Below are positions 17,701-25,330 of a stretch of 64,000 nucleotides of DNA, one piece after another. Origin of the DNA: Allopusillimonas lactea (GTDB taxonomy: Bacteria > Pseudomonadota > Gammaproteobacteria > Burkholderiales > Burkholderiaceae_B); assembly GCF_021653995.1 (NCBI RefSeq), contig NZ_JAJJOZ010000001.1:372001-436000 (forward strand), in the 5' to 3' direction. The translations under genes and the position numbers were made by a program. How positions within the stretch are numbered: position 1 is the stretch's first letter; every line of letters begins with the position of its first letter. The notes below the pieces were generated by a model. It made no database searches, was not told the DNA's origin, and saw only the letters and a program-made list of their open reading frames with translations.

Positions 17701-17985
17701 TTCGGACAGGTCACCATAGCCGTTGGTATTGCAGGCCAGAATGATCACATGCATGCCGTCGAGTTCGAAGCGGCTGCCCACGATGAGCTTGATGCCTTGT
17801 TGTTCGGCTTCAGTGTAGGCGCGCACGACCCCGGCCAGCGAGCACTCATCGCACAGCGCCAGCGCCTGGTAGCCAAGCCTGGCCGCTTGTTCGACGAGTT
17901 GTGCGGGGCAGGAGGCGCCGCGCAGAAAAGAAAAATTGGACAGGCAATCCAGCTCGGCATAGCCGGACAGTGCGGTAGTGTGCAT
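14764..17985 (-). CDS. dnaE2: Error-prone DNA polymerase DnaE2 (ImuC)
   Basis: Translesion C-family DNA polymerase, the catalytic partner of ImuA/ImuB in SOS mutagenesis. The N-terminal PHP domain begins YAELDCLSNFSFLRGAS, the form typical of DnaE2. The palm carries the catalytic aspartates in PPDIDVDFEHQRRE near residue 385. Further on are HPGGFVIAR, VQWDKDDLDAMGLLKVD and GVPIFQEQAMQIAMD. The C-terminus is an OB-fold (GIVTGRQRPGTAKGVVFVTL). At 1073 residues it is shorter than replicative DnaE (about 1160), as DnaE2 should be. It starts 9 bases after the imuB stop and is the last gene of the LexA-controlled cassette. Confidence 0.95.
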   Translation of the reverse strand: MHTTALSGYAELDCLSNFSFLRGASCPAQLVEQAARLGYQALALCDECSLAGVVRAYTEAEQQGIKLIVGSRFELDGMHVIILACNTNGYGDLSELITLARRRSGKGCYTLGLHDIAEPPAGYAHLRQLPDCLAILRPAHDIAPPLLDEQLARLKSVFPARLWLGLALHHGHADARHQATLEKAAANHALEVVALGQAEMHARSRQPLHDVLAAIRLKRPVAQCGYALKPNAEHHLRSRVRLANLYPARALAQTLAISERCTFDLKDIRYQYPREIVPDGMTPAAYLRQETYAGAKLRYPGGISAKVRSQIESELAIIASLAYEPYFLTVYDIVQFARSRGILCQGRGSAANSAVCYCLHITEVDPESGNTLFARFISHARKEPPDIDVDFEHQRREEIIQYIYGKYGRDRAALTAVVSSYRIRSVLRDTGKALGLDANLIDRIAKSFHYWDGKTGLLDRLAEHGLDRDSRLAGMWAQLAEALLGFPRHLSQHPGGFVIARDKLCRLVPIENAAMPDRSVVQWDKDDLDAMGLLKVDVLSLGMLSALRRCLALASARRGQPLRMQDIPGDDTATFEMIANADTVGVFQIESRAQMSMLPRIRPREFYDLVIQVAIVRPGPIQGGMVHPYLRRRNGEEPAISPTPAIEAVLRRTLGVPIFQEQAMQIAMDAAGFSADEADQLRRSMAAWRRKGGVGKFHDRLVQGLLANGCHKDFAEALYRQLEGFGEYGFPESHAASFAKLAYVSAWLKRHEPEAFLAALLNSQPMGFYSASQLVQDARRHGVQVLPVDIAHSMWDSTLASCALHTPHEALVSATASDATPETASARMPGFAPTTAARPAVRLGLSRIKALSEAAGRRIEAARCERAFDNVHDLSLRAALSRHDLDALAAANALQALAGHRRQARWQAAGPALKGLLHGAPITEPVMPALPAPVEAEEILADYQSLRLTLGRHPVALLRPALRERGFLDAATLAGSYPDRRLARACGIVTGRQRPGTAKGVVFVTLEDESGNVNVIVHAHLAERQRGELMHTRLMGVYGVWQKQSGVCHLLASRLVDLSPLLDGLPTRSRDFH

Positions 17986-17994
17986 GGCAGCCCC

Positions 17995-19482
17995 TTAGCC
18001 GAACAGGCCGTGCAGAAACCAGCCCTGCGGCGGCTTGCCGCGCAGGCGGTAGACCCAATAGCGGGCGCCTTGGCTATCCTGGGCTACGAAGTAATCGCGT
18101 TGGGCATGGCCGGTACTGCTCCACCAGCCGCTTTCCATGCGCTCCGGGCCCAGAATCAGCCGTAATGGCGCGCCCTGGTGCATGGGGCGGTTATTGCGGG
18201 TATTGAGCGGCTCCGGAGGGTCCAGCAGCCAGCATGGCCGGGCATGTGTTGGCAATTGTGGTGGTGGGGCGATGGCAGCCCCTTCCAGGCCGCCATCGGG
18301 CTCGGTGCCCAGAGGCAGCCATAGGTTGGCCTGCTCAGGCCGGTAATCGGCAACAGGCACGCTGCGCCGCAGGCGCGCCGGGCCCAACCGGGCGCGCAAC
18401 AGATCGAGCAGGCGGTGCTCTTGGCGCTGCCACTGGGCGGGTTCGGGCAGCAGGCTGGTATTAGCCGGGGGCCGTTCGGCTGGATGATGCGCGCTCAGTG
18501 CGATGCCCACGACGGGCGCGGGCAGGCTCAGCGTCTGGACTTGCTCGCGCAGCACTGCAGCAAAATCATCGGGCGCCCAGGCGTTTTCGGATAAACGCAG
18601 GGCGAAGCGGGTAGGTGGGCGCGCATGGCGGCCTTTTTCGTGGTCGAGCGTGAAATCCAACTGACCCACAGCCAGTTGCCGAGCCTGCAGCCAGCCGCAG
18701 AGCTGTTCGATGAGCCGTAGCGCAACGGCCAGCACACCGCCCGTGTGTTCGATATGCTCGACCAGGTCGTAACGTTGGCTGAAACAGGGTGGTGGTTCGA
18801 ACCAGTCGAAACACTGCACAGAGAGACCGTAGGCGGCGTCAGCATCTCGCATGAGTGCCGGCGCGCTGCGCTGCTGCAAGGCAGCGCGAGGCAGGCCACG
18901 CAACTGGCCCAGTGTGCGGCAGCCTATGCCTTCAAGCCAGTCGGCATAGGGCTGCGCCGCAGGCAGGGCATGGGCTGGCAGGGTGTCGAGCAGGCGGGCC
19001 AGGCGCGTCATGGACAGCGCACGCCGCCCGGCGGGGTGCTGGCGGGACAGCAGCCAGGCGCCTAGAGCAGTGGGCGCCATGCCCAATTGGGCGCGCATGC
19101 CCAACCTGGCAAGTGTGGCGCGGACGCGGTGGCACAGTTGAACCGGCCCGCCGAAGAGGATAAGGCTGGCCCGCACCTCCATCAGTACGGCATGTTCGCG
19201 AAAGAACGTCACATTGGGCGTGTATTGCAGCATGCCCAGAGCCAGGGCGCGCAGATGGCGTTCGCGGGCCGAGGGGTCGTCAGGCGCGAGCTGGATGCCG
19301 GGGGCTAGGCTGCGCGCAGCCCCTGCACTCATGCCAGACGATACGCCCCGGGCCTGCGCAGCGGGTGTGCAGGTATGGATGCGGTCGCGCACCAGCACGG
19401 CTGCCGCTTGCTCAGCCGACCAGTTCGGAAAACTGACGTCCAGGCTGTGCGTGCAGAGGTAAAGACTGATCCAGAGCTGCAT
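17995..19482 (-). CDS. imuB: ImuB, Y-family polymerase-like hub protein of the SOS mutasome
   Basis: ImuB resembles Y-family polymerases but lacks the catalytic acids. Here the N-terminus is LWISLYLCTHSLDVSF, without the DxD motif of active enzymes, in agreement with its known role as an adaptor between ImuA, DnaE2 and the beta clamp. A candidate clamp-binding motif QANLW occurs at residues 384-388. Helix-hairpin-helix-like sequence (LEGIGCRTLGQLRGLPRAAL) is also present. Its 495 residues fit the family. The ATG at 19482 gives the conserved family start and lies 71 bases inside the end of imuA, an unusually long overlap. Confidence 0.93.
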   Translation of the reverse strand: MQLWISLYLCTHSLDVSFPNWSAEQAAAVLVRDRIHTCTPAAQARGVSSGMSAGAARSLAPGIQLAPDDPSARERHLRALALGMLQYTPNVTFFREHAVLMEVRASLILFGGPVQLCHRVRATLARLGMRAQLGMAPTALGAWLLSRQHPAGRRALSMTRLARLLDTLPAHALPAAQPYADWLEGIGCRTLGQLRGLPRAALQQRSAPALMRDADAAYGLSVQCFDWFEPPPCFSQRYDLVEHIEHTGGVLAVALRLIEQLCGWLQARQLAVGQLDFTLDHEKGRHARPPTRFALRLSENAWAPDDFAAVLREQVQTLSLPAPVVGIALSAHHPAERPPANTSLLPEPAQWQRQEHRLLDLLRARLGPARLRRSVPVADYRPEQANLWLPLGTEPDGGLEGAAIAPPPQLPTHARPCWLLDPPEPLNTRNNRPMHQGAPLRLILGPERMESGWWSSTGHAQRDYFVAQDSQGARYWVYRLRGKPPQGWFLHGLFG

Positions 19483-20158
19483 GATGGAGAACAGGGGCGG
19501 TGGAAGCCGCCCGCGCCGGATACAAGGCCAGTGAGATGGTGACGGCGCAGGCCGGCCCCGGCCGTTTCAGGATACGGATGTCCAGGCCGTGCGCGGCAGG
19601 GGCCAGCGCCAGGCGTAGAGGGGCTGCGCTGGCCTGCTCGGCCGCCGTGGGCGGGCGTGCCATGATGAACAGCGTGTCGCTTTGCCGGGCGGCCAGATGC
19701 AGCCGGCGCAGTGCGGCGGGGCGCAGGGGGCCCGCCCAGCAAAGCAGGGCGGCGCCGGCATTGTGGCGCAGGATCTGTTCGGCGGCCCAGAGTGTGTCGG
19801 CCATGCTGGCGGGCGTGATCCATATAATCTGGCGGCCTCCCAGCCCCCAGTTGGACCAACAGTGGAAATATGGTGTGCAAGGAGGGGCGAGCAGGTAAAT
19901 ACCCCGTTCGCCAGGCAGGCGGGCCAGGGCAGGCTGCAGCAGGGAAAGCTCACCCTGGCCCGGCCGGTCGGGGAGCAGTTCGACCAATGAGCCCAGAGGC
20001 CAGCCAGCGCTGGGCAATTGCTTGTCGAGTGCGCCAAAACCCGTGCTCACTGCCGCCCCAGGCGGGCGCGCCAACTGGCTGCCTCGCCACAAAGCGGGGT
20101 GGATGCGCTCGGGGTGCCGGAGTGCGGCCGGCGAATGAACAGGAGCGGTCTGGGCCAT
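19412..20158 (-). CDS. imuA: ImuA, RecA-like accessory protein of the SOS mutasome
   Basis: First gene of the imuA-imuB-dnaE2 cassette, encoding a RecA/SulA-like cytosolic protein needed for damage-induced mutagenesis. Visible family features are HPALWRG, VSTGFGALDKQLPSAGWPLGSLVEL, then PTAAEQASAAPLRLALAP and LDIRILKRPGP near the C-terminus. The region aligned to Walker A (LLPDRPGQGELSLL) is degenerate. The 248-residue length is usual for ImuA. Its 3' end overlaps imuB by 71 bases. About 160 bases upstream is a promoter with a perfect LexA site, giving a long untranslated leader. Confidence 0.93.
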   Translation of the reverse strand: MAQTAPVHSPAALRHPERIHPALWRGSQLARPPGAAVSTGFGALDKQLPSAGWPLGSLVELLPDRPGQGELSLLQPALARLPGERGIYLLAPPCTPYFHCWSNWGLGGRQIIWITPASMADTLWAAEQILRHNAGAALLCWAGPLRPAALRRLHLAARQSDTLFIMARPPTAAEQASAAPLRLALAPAAHGLDIRILKRPGPACAVTISLALYPARAASTAPVLHHAALDQSLPLHAQPGRQFSELVG

Positions 20159-20320
20159 GGAAGCGAGACGTGAATCGTGGAATCGAAACAGATAAATCGT
20201 GGCAGATGGACAGGCAAAGCCGCGGCGAACGAAGACGGCAAGCGGGGCCGCATCAGATTGGCCGGCGCAGATGCGTCAGGGATTGTGGCAACTGAGCCAA
20301 GGTATCCGTCTTTCAAAAAA

Positions 20321-20364
20321 CTGTATGAATACACAGTATAAAGCTTTATAAAAATTTTGCCCAA
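20321..20364 (-). promoter_or_regulatory. LexA box and promoter of imuA-imuB-dnaE2
   Basis: CTGTATGAATACACAG at 20321-20336 matches the LexA consensus CTGT-N8-ACAG exactly. On the minus strand a promoter TTGGGC (20364-20359), 18-base spacer, TATACT (20340-20335) places the LexA box at the -10 box and just downstream, where bound repressor would block transcription. It faces imuA, as expected for an SOS cassette. Confidence 0.88.
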
Positions 20365-20549
20365 CTGCACTGTGCTCATTCGACCGACTGCGCGCATTCG
20401 ATACAGTCTATACAGGCGTGGTTGGCTCTATTTCCATCTTGGCTTGCCACTGCATTCGCCCGAAGAAGCCCCGGCGTGCAGGGCGCTTCAGCGTACAATT
20501 TCCTTATTGATTTCAGACTTGATTTAGCGTTTTCCGGAGGCGCCCACCC

Positions 20550-21314
20550 ATGGGGATGTTTGAAAAGCCGGGGTTGCCGCAGCCCTACGTATTTGTGCCA
20601 CGCAGCGGTAAGCCGCAGTTGTTGTTTGTGCTGCTGCACGGCGAAGACGCCACGCCGCGTCAGTTGTTTCCACTGGCCGACGCCATCAAGCAGGCCTTTC
20701 CTGCCTCAATGGTGGTATTGCCTTATGCCTTCGAAAACCGCGCCTGCCCGGGCGCGGGCCAAGTAGCGGATGCTTACTTCTGGGTCGATCCGGTAGAGCT
20801 GCACGCGGGCAATCAGGCCGAGCGCATGCAAAAAGCCGTGGCCTCGCTGATCGCTGAAGTGCGTGCCATCCAGCAGGCCTATGGCCTGAGCGGCCAGCAA
20901 ACCGCGCTGGCCGGGTTCTCGCAGGGTGCCACATTGGCGCTTGAGGCCGTGCACGAACGCAATGATCTGGCTGGCCGTGTCCTGGCCTTTTCAGGTGCTT
21001 ATACCCGTTTGCCCGAACACGTTCCGCCTGCCACAGTGCTGCATTTCTTTCATGGCGCGCAAGACGACGTGATATCTGTGCGTGAAATCGAAGCCAGCCT
21101 CAAACATTTGGGCGAGCTGCAAGCCGATGCGACGCTGGACATCGCATCGGGGGTGGGGCACACGCTCCACGAGGCACTGGTCAACCAGGCTGTGGTGCGG
21201 CTGCAAACCTGCGTGCCCCTGCGCAGTTGGGAAGCTGCCTTCGCTTCGCTGGACGAAGCCCAGCACCAAGAAGGCCAAAGCAGAAGCCCCGGCCCTGGTG
21301 ACACCTTGCATTGA
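20550..21314 (+). CDS. ypfH: YpfH-type serine esterase (alpha/beta hydrolase)
   Basis: Carboxylesterase of the phospholipase/carboxylesterase family. The catalytic triad is visible: nucleophile elbow ALAGFSQGAT, acid in FFHGAQDDVI and histidine in ASGVGHTLHEAL. The start (MFEKPGLPQPYVF) and LLFVLLHGEDATP oxyanion region fit YpfH. GGAGG lies about 9 bases before the ATG at 20550. The protein has no signal peptide, so it is cytosolic. Length 254 residues, including a hydrophilic C-terminal tail of about 20 residues beyond the usual end. Its substrate is unknown. It is convergent with the next gene with only 10 bases between stops. Confidence 0.85.
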   Translation: MGMFEKPGLPQPYVFVPRSGKPQLLFVLLHGEDATPRQLFPLADAIKQAFPASMVVLPYAFENRACPGAGQVADAYFWVDPVELHAGNQAERMQKAVASLIAEVRAIQQAYGLSGQQTALAGFSQGATLALEAVHERNDLAGRVLAFSGAYTRLPEHVPPATVLHFFHGAQDDVISVREIEASLKHLGELQADATLDIASGVGHTLHEALVNQAVVRLQTCVPLRSWEAAFASLDEAQHQEGQSRSPGPGDTLH

Positions 21315-21324
21315 CCAAGGCAGG

Positions 21325-21762
21325 CTACATGGGGCCGCTGGCGGGCAGTTTCCAGGTGAACTTGATATCGGTCGTGCCGCTTGCCTTGATCACCACTTTT
21401 TGCGACTGTGTCTGGCCCTCGTAGGTTGCAAAAACCTTGTAGCTGCCAGGCTGCAGGCGCGCCAGGAAATACGGGCCATCCGAGGTTACGTTCAGTACGG
21501 GCTGGTCCTGGATGTCGCGGATCACCACTTGCACATCCGCGGCATAGGGCGAACTGCTGCTGCCTTCGGCATGGGTGGCAAAAGTAAGCGCCAAGGCATA
21601 TTGCGATTTGGCTTGCCTGAATGCCGTGGATTCATCCTGGCCAAAGCCGCCGGATACATAAACAATGCCGTTCTGGTTTTGCGTGGGCGGCAGTTGCGCC
21701 TGGGCGGCCCCCAAGGCAAGCAGGCTCGCCAACGCGGTAGCCGCAAAAGAGATGCGATTCAT
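21325..21762 (-). CDS. Secreted protein with a carboxypeptidase-regulatory-like fold, unknown function
   Basis: A 145-residue exported protein. The ATG at 21762 with CGGAG upstream opens a signal peptide (MNRISFAATALASLLALGAA, cleavage after QA). The C-terminal half (VQVVIRDIQDQPVLNVTSDGPYFLARLQPGSYKVFATYEGQTQSQKV, read here in pieces) resembles a small transthyretin/CarboxypepD_reg-like beta-sandwich, with YFLARLQPGSYKVFATYEG as the best segment. No catalytic residues are apparent. It stands alone among unrelated genes. A periplasmic location is well supported; the role is not known. Confidence 0.78.
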   Translation of the reverse strand: MNRISFAATALASLLALGAAQAQLPPTQNQNGIVYVSGGFGQDESTAFRQAKSQYALALTFATHAEGSSSSPYAADVQVVIRDIQDQPVLNVTSDGPYFLARLQPGSYKVFATYEGQTQSQKVVIKASGTTDIKFTWKLPASGPM

Positions 21763-22009
21763 GGTGTGCTCCGTGCCCAATATGAAGGTGCTGGTTGATC
21801 AGACCTGGTTGGTTGGGCTGTTGTTGATTGTTCCGTGCCAGCTGGAAACGCAAAGGCTGGATGGAGTTCAGCATATCGTATGCCGCGTGTAGCGCGTGCC
21901 GGGCACTCCTGGACGAGTGTATGCCACTTGCTGCAAGTGCAAGCACGGGAGCCTCAAGGGCTGCGCCGCTATGCATCCTATGCCCGTACGGCCTGTAGCG
22001 GCGCCAGGC

Positions 22010-22786
22010 TCAGCCCACCAGCCTGAACGGCCAGTCGTGGCGCTGCACGGGGCGCCCCTGGGCATCGTAGCTGAGCTCACTCAACAAACCTTGCCCGCTC
22101 GCGCCAAGCGCGATCAGGGTCGAGCAGCGGGTACCGTAGTCGGGGCTGACGATAAAGGGGCTGCTGAGCAGGCGCTCGCGCTCCGGAGTCAGGCCCGTGT
22201 TCGGCAGCGCGTGCTCCTCGGCCTGGGTGGCATCCCGAAGCGCATCGAATGCCGGTGCCAGAGACGCCTCAAGGCCTTCGAGCGCAAAGGCGTCAAGCGC
22301 GCTGCGCAAGCGGCGCGCTTTGGGCCAGGGTGTATCCAGCAGATGATTGGACAGCACATAACGCCCCGGCGGCAGCACTACGGGGGCCGCCTGGCCCGCA
22401 CGGTTGCTGAGATAGCAGGCTTGCTGCCTGTCGCCCACAATCAGATTGAAGCCGTTGTATGCCGTGCCGTCCGCATGCACCTGCCGCGCGTAGTCGAGCG
22501 GCGACTGCGCGCCCTCCAGGTAATCGCTGACGAGCCGCCCCCGCGAGGGCGCATGGGCCAGTGCATGGCCGGGCTCGCGGTAATTGGTGATCAGGGCGTA
22601 GCGGCCCGCGTGCGTAACCCCCAGCCAAGTGCCGCCACCCTGCAGATCAAGGCCAGCGATGATGTCGGGGCGTTGTGTCCAGGGTTGCGCGACGCTGCAG
22701 GGGCGGGCATGGAACTCATCGCGGTTGGCTGCGATGAACAGCGGCCAGCGCGCATGGGCGCCGAGGGCGAGATAGGCAATGCACAT
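22010..22786 (-). CDS. NRDE family protein (Tango2-like)
   Basis: The protein begins MCIAYLAL and contains FIAANRDEFHARP, the NRDE signature with the family's invariant Cys2, which suggests an Ntn-hydrolase-like active site. Other matches are GGGTWLGVTHAGRYALITNYRE, SRGRLVSDYLEG, YNGFNLIVGD and YVLSNHLLDTPWPKA. The ATG at 22786 is chosen because Cys2 is then in place; longer in-frame starts up to 22879 run into the upstream pbpG gene. Length 258 residues is normal. The biochemical function of bacterial NRDE proteins is not established. It lies 13 bases downstream of pbpG, probably cotranscribed. Confidence 0.88.
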   Translation of the reverse strand: MCIAYLALGAHARWPLFIAANRDEFHARPCSVAQPWTQRPDIIAGLDLQGGGTWLGVTHAGRYALITNYREPGHALAHAPSRGRLVSDYLEGAQSPLDYARQVHADGTAYNGFNLIVGDRQQACYLSNRAGQAAPVVLPPGRYVLSNHLLDTPWPKARRLRSALDAFALEGLEASLAPAFDALRDATQAEEHALPNTGLTPERERLLSSPFIVSPDYGTRCSTLIALGASGQGLLSELSYDAQGRPVQRHDWPFRLVG

Positions 22787-22799
22787 GGCGCCCCGTTGT

Positions 22800-23855
22800 C
22801 TACAGCATGGCGATGGCGTTGGAGTTTTCGACCAGGTTGCGCAGGCGCACCGCGTCGCCAATGCGCGAATAGCGTCCACTGGAGTTCAGCAGCACGATGG
22901 CCAGGTCGCGGTCGCCAATGCGTGTGAGCATGACCAGGCATTCGCCCGCTTCGTTGATGAAGCCGGTTTTGGAAATGCGGATGTCCCAGTTGTCGTTGCG
23001 AACCAGACGGTTGGTATTGTTGTAGACGAGCTGACGGCCTTTTCCCACCTGCAGCTCGTAGCGGTCGTCGGTAGTGTAGCGACGGATCAGCGGCTGTTTG
23101 CTTACCGCCTGCAGCAGCTTGACCAGATCGCGCGCCGTGGAAACGTTTTCGCTGGACAGGCCGGTAGGCTCGACAAAGCGCGTATTGCGCATGCCCAGCG
23201 CACGCGCCTTGTCATTCATGGCGCGCACGAAAGCTGGCAGGCCGCCAGGGTAGTAGCGGCCCAGCGCATGCGCCGCGCGGTTTTCGGACGACATCAGCGC
23301 AAGGTGCAGCATATCGCCGCGATTTAATTCGGTGCCCACGCGCAGGCGCGAGCTGGAATGGCGCATGCGGTCGACATCGGCCTCGGTGATCTGCATGACT
23401 TCGTCCATTGGCAGGCCTGCTTCGGTCACCACCAGGGCGGTCATTAGTTTGGAGATGGACGCGATGGGCCGCGGGGTGTCGTCTGCGTTTTTGTTGTACA
23501 GCACTGTGGCGGTTGCCAGGTCTTGTACATAGGCGATTTCGGATCGCAGCGAGGCTTTGCCCGTAAGGGGTTTGATGCCGAGGTCTTCGGAGCGGGGTGA
23601 AACCGCGCTGGGTAGTTGTGTGCCAGCCCCAGGCTGGCTCAGGCTCGCACGAGTGAGTACGCCATGGCTGTCGGCCGCGTACCGGACGGGGTGCAGGTTT
23701 TGCCGATGCAGGATTTGAGTGCCATGCACACGCGTCGTGGCGTGGGTGGGCGCACCGGATTCGGCGTGGGCGGGCGCAACCGCGAATGCCAGGCAAGCCG
23801 GGCCAAGGGCCACCTGTGCCAGGCAACGCATGACGTAGCGTTTAAGTGCGGACAT
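22800..23855 (-). CDS. pbpG: D-alanyl-D-alanine endopeptidase, PBP7 family
   Basis: Periplasmic peptidoglycan endopeptidase of the class C low-molecular-mass PBPs. A signal peptide ends at about APAHA (residue 31). The three penicillin-binding motifs are visible: SISK (Ser133-Lys136), SEN (190-192) and KTG (296-298). Length 351 is near the PbpG norm, with a longer N-terminal linker before the catalytic domain. It would cleave D-Ala-meso-DAP crosslinks during growth. Downstream are the NRDE gene and, upstream, 419 bases without a gene that contain an orphan LexA box. Confidence 0.92.
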   Translation of the reverse strand: MSALKRYVMRCLAQVALGPACLAFAVAPAHAESGAPTHATTRVHGTQILHRQNLHPVRYAADSHGVLTRASLSQPGAGTQLPSAVSPRSEDLGIKPLTGKASLRSEIAYVQDLATATVLYNKNADDTPRPIASISKLMTALVVTEAGLPMDEVMQITEADVDRMRHSSSRLRVGTELNRGDMLHLALMSSENRAAHALGRYYPGGLPAFVRAMNDKARALGMRNTRFVEPTGLSSENVSTARDLVKLLQAVSKQPLIRRYTTDDRYELQVGKGRQLVYNNTNRLVRNDNWDIRISKTGFINEAGECLVMLTRIGDRDLAIVLLNSSGRYSRIGDAVRLRNLVENSNAIAML

Positions 23856-24274
23856 GGGAGACGTTCCGATGAGAGATTAGCCGAAATGATATCAAAAAAT
23901 CTCTTTATATTAGATAGTTACAGGCCATATTTAAGTAATTTCTTAGCTTTGGGTGCAAAACCTGGTTGATTTAAAGGTTTTTGCTGTATATGAATACAGC
24001 AGCAGCGTCTTTGGCGCCATGCCCGCAACAATGACCACACTGTGCCTGATGCGCATCGGGCTGGTGAAACACTATGCATTGCGTTGTGGACAGGGGCGGA
24101 GCCACCCTATGCGCTGAGGGTTCGCCAAGAAGAAGCGTTTTCGCTGCGACGGCGGCGGCAAGGTGGGCGGGCATTACGCCTGGCGCACTTGGATTTTACG
24201 CCGCCTGGCTCCTGAAAATATTGCAGTACGTGAGTGTTGGCGAGATCTGTCAGTCACGCGTGCGTCACGTGCGG
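23856..24274. other. Intergenic region upstream of pbpG, AT-rich, no clear gene
   Basis: The pbpG-proximal part (about 23880-24000) is markedly AT-rich and should hold the pbpG promoter. A perfect LexA box sits at 23984-23999. On the plus strand a 33-codon frame starts at ATG 24019, but it has no recognisable product or strong ribosome-binding site. No convincing gene is visible. Confidence 0.5.
23984..23999. promoter_or_regulatory. Orphan LexA box
   Basis: CTGTATATGAATACAG matches CTGT-N8-ACAG exactly. On the plus strand it overlaps the -10 of a possible promoter (TTGATT, 17 bases, TATGAA), which would transcribe away from pbpG into the 3' end of the ferritin-like gene. On the minus strand the box is 128 bases before pbpG. 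Which transcript it controls is not clear. Confidence 0.65.
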
Positions 24275-25105
24275 TCAAAGCAGAATGCGGGCAGTGGCCC
24301 GTGCCACGGGGCCTTCCAGGAAACGGGCAAGCGGGGCCGGCAGATCGAGTGGGCGCAGCAACATTTTGGCGGCCATGTCGACAGGGTAGTGTTGCTTCAC
24401 CGAACCGCTCAGCCGTGCCATGACGTCGCGCATCGTTGCGTCCGCATTTGGCTCTCCTTGTGGTTGCATACGGATGCGGTGCACATGACGCAGCGCAATC
24501 TCGGCGTCGTCGTTGCGAGCTTCCACCATACGGCGCCGCAAAGCGGCGAGTATGCGCAGGCGGCCTGGCGGCTGCCTTTCGCCGTAGGCCCGGAAGAAAC
24601 GATAAAAGTATTTGTAATGACCTACCTCGTCGGCCCGAATGCGGGCGGCAATGCCGGCCAGCACCGGCTCGCAGGCCATTTTCCCCAGCGCCTGGTAAAA
24701 CGTGGCCGTGCCTGTTTCCACCACACATCGAGCCACCATTTCGAGGCTGCGCGCGGGCTCGAATTCGTCCAGGGTGCAGCGGGCGGAGTATTCGGCAAAA
24801 AAACCCTCGTAGGCACGCTGCCAGTCGAACTCTGGCCATACGTGCTCCACGTAGCCGCGCAATGAATAGCCGTGGCGCAGCTCTTCGGGCTTCCATCGCT
24901 GCGCCAGCCATTGCACGACTTCGGTATCGCCGCTGAAATAGTCGATCAGATTGTCGGTATAAAGCTCGGCGGCGATCTCGACAAATGACGCACCGGCAAC
25001 AAGATAGAAAAGGTCCTCGTTGGCGCGTGCGCGCCCAATGTCGATCATGTGATAAGGAATTGTGTCCAGTGTCCAATGCTCTTCGACATCTTTTTGGTCC
25101 GGCAT
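24275..25105 (-). CDS. Ferritin-like (diiron) domain protein
   Basis: A 276-residue cytosolic, mostly helical protein. Two ExxH motifs (PEELRHG and ADEVGHYKYFY), spaced as in a four-helix diiron carboxylate bundle, plus glutamates in FVEIAAELY and VVETGTATFY, would supply a full EExxH-type iron site. This resembles acyl-ACP-desaturase or rubrerythrin relatives, but no rubredoxin domain is present. The ATG at 25105 has GGAGG 7 bases upstream and is preferred over one at 25162. The substrate or redox role is unknown. It stands alone, with the AI-2E transporter gene diverging upstream. Confidence 0.78.
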   Translation of the reverse strand: MPDQKDVEEHWTLDTIPYHMIDIGRARANEDLFYLVAGASFVEIAAELYTDNLIDYFSGDTEVVQWLAQRWKPEELRHGYSLRGYVEHVWPEFDWQRAYEGFFAEYSARCTLDEFEPARSLEMVARCVVETGTATFYQALGKMACEPVLAGIAARIRADEVGHYKYFYRFFRAYGERQPPGRLRILAALRRRMVEARNDDAEIALRHVHRIRMQPQGEPNADATMRDVMARLSGSVKQHYPVDMAAKMLLRPLDLPAPLARFLEGPVARATARILL

Positions 25106-25330
25106 TCCCGAGCCTCCATGAATGGCCCGGCCTGCAAGCACCTGGGCACGCTGTGGATACACAAAGCGAATGTATTCAGCATACAGCGGCTGCCGGGATA
25201 CTGTCGTGCTTGTCAGCCTTGCTATGTAACAATTTTGCTGTGGATTGAAACAAATTCATGCTATTGTGGAACGTAGACGCGCCCAGCCGGCGCGCCGTTC
25301 CGTTCACGCTGAACACCTCCAAATTCAAAC

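Noticed and set aside
24074..24865. A 263-codon plus-strand frame downstream of the orphan LexA box.
   Set aside because: Most of it is antisense to the ferritin-like gene, which has a good start and motifs. The non-overlapping first 67 codons resemble nothing known, so I list only the LexA box.
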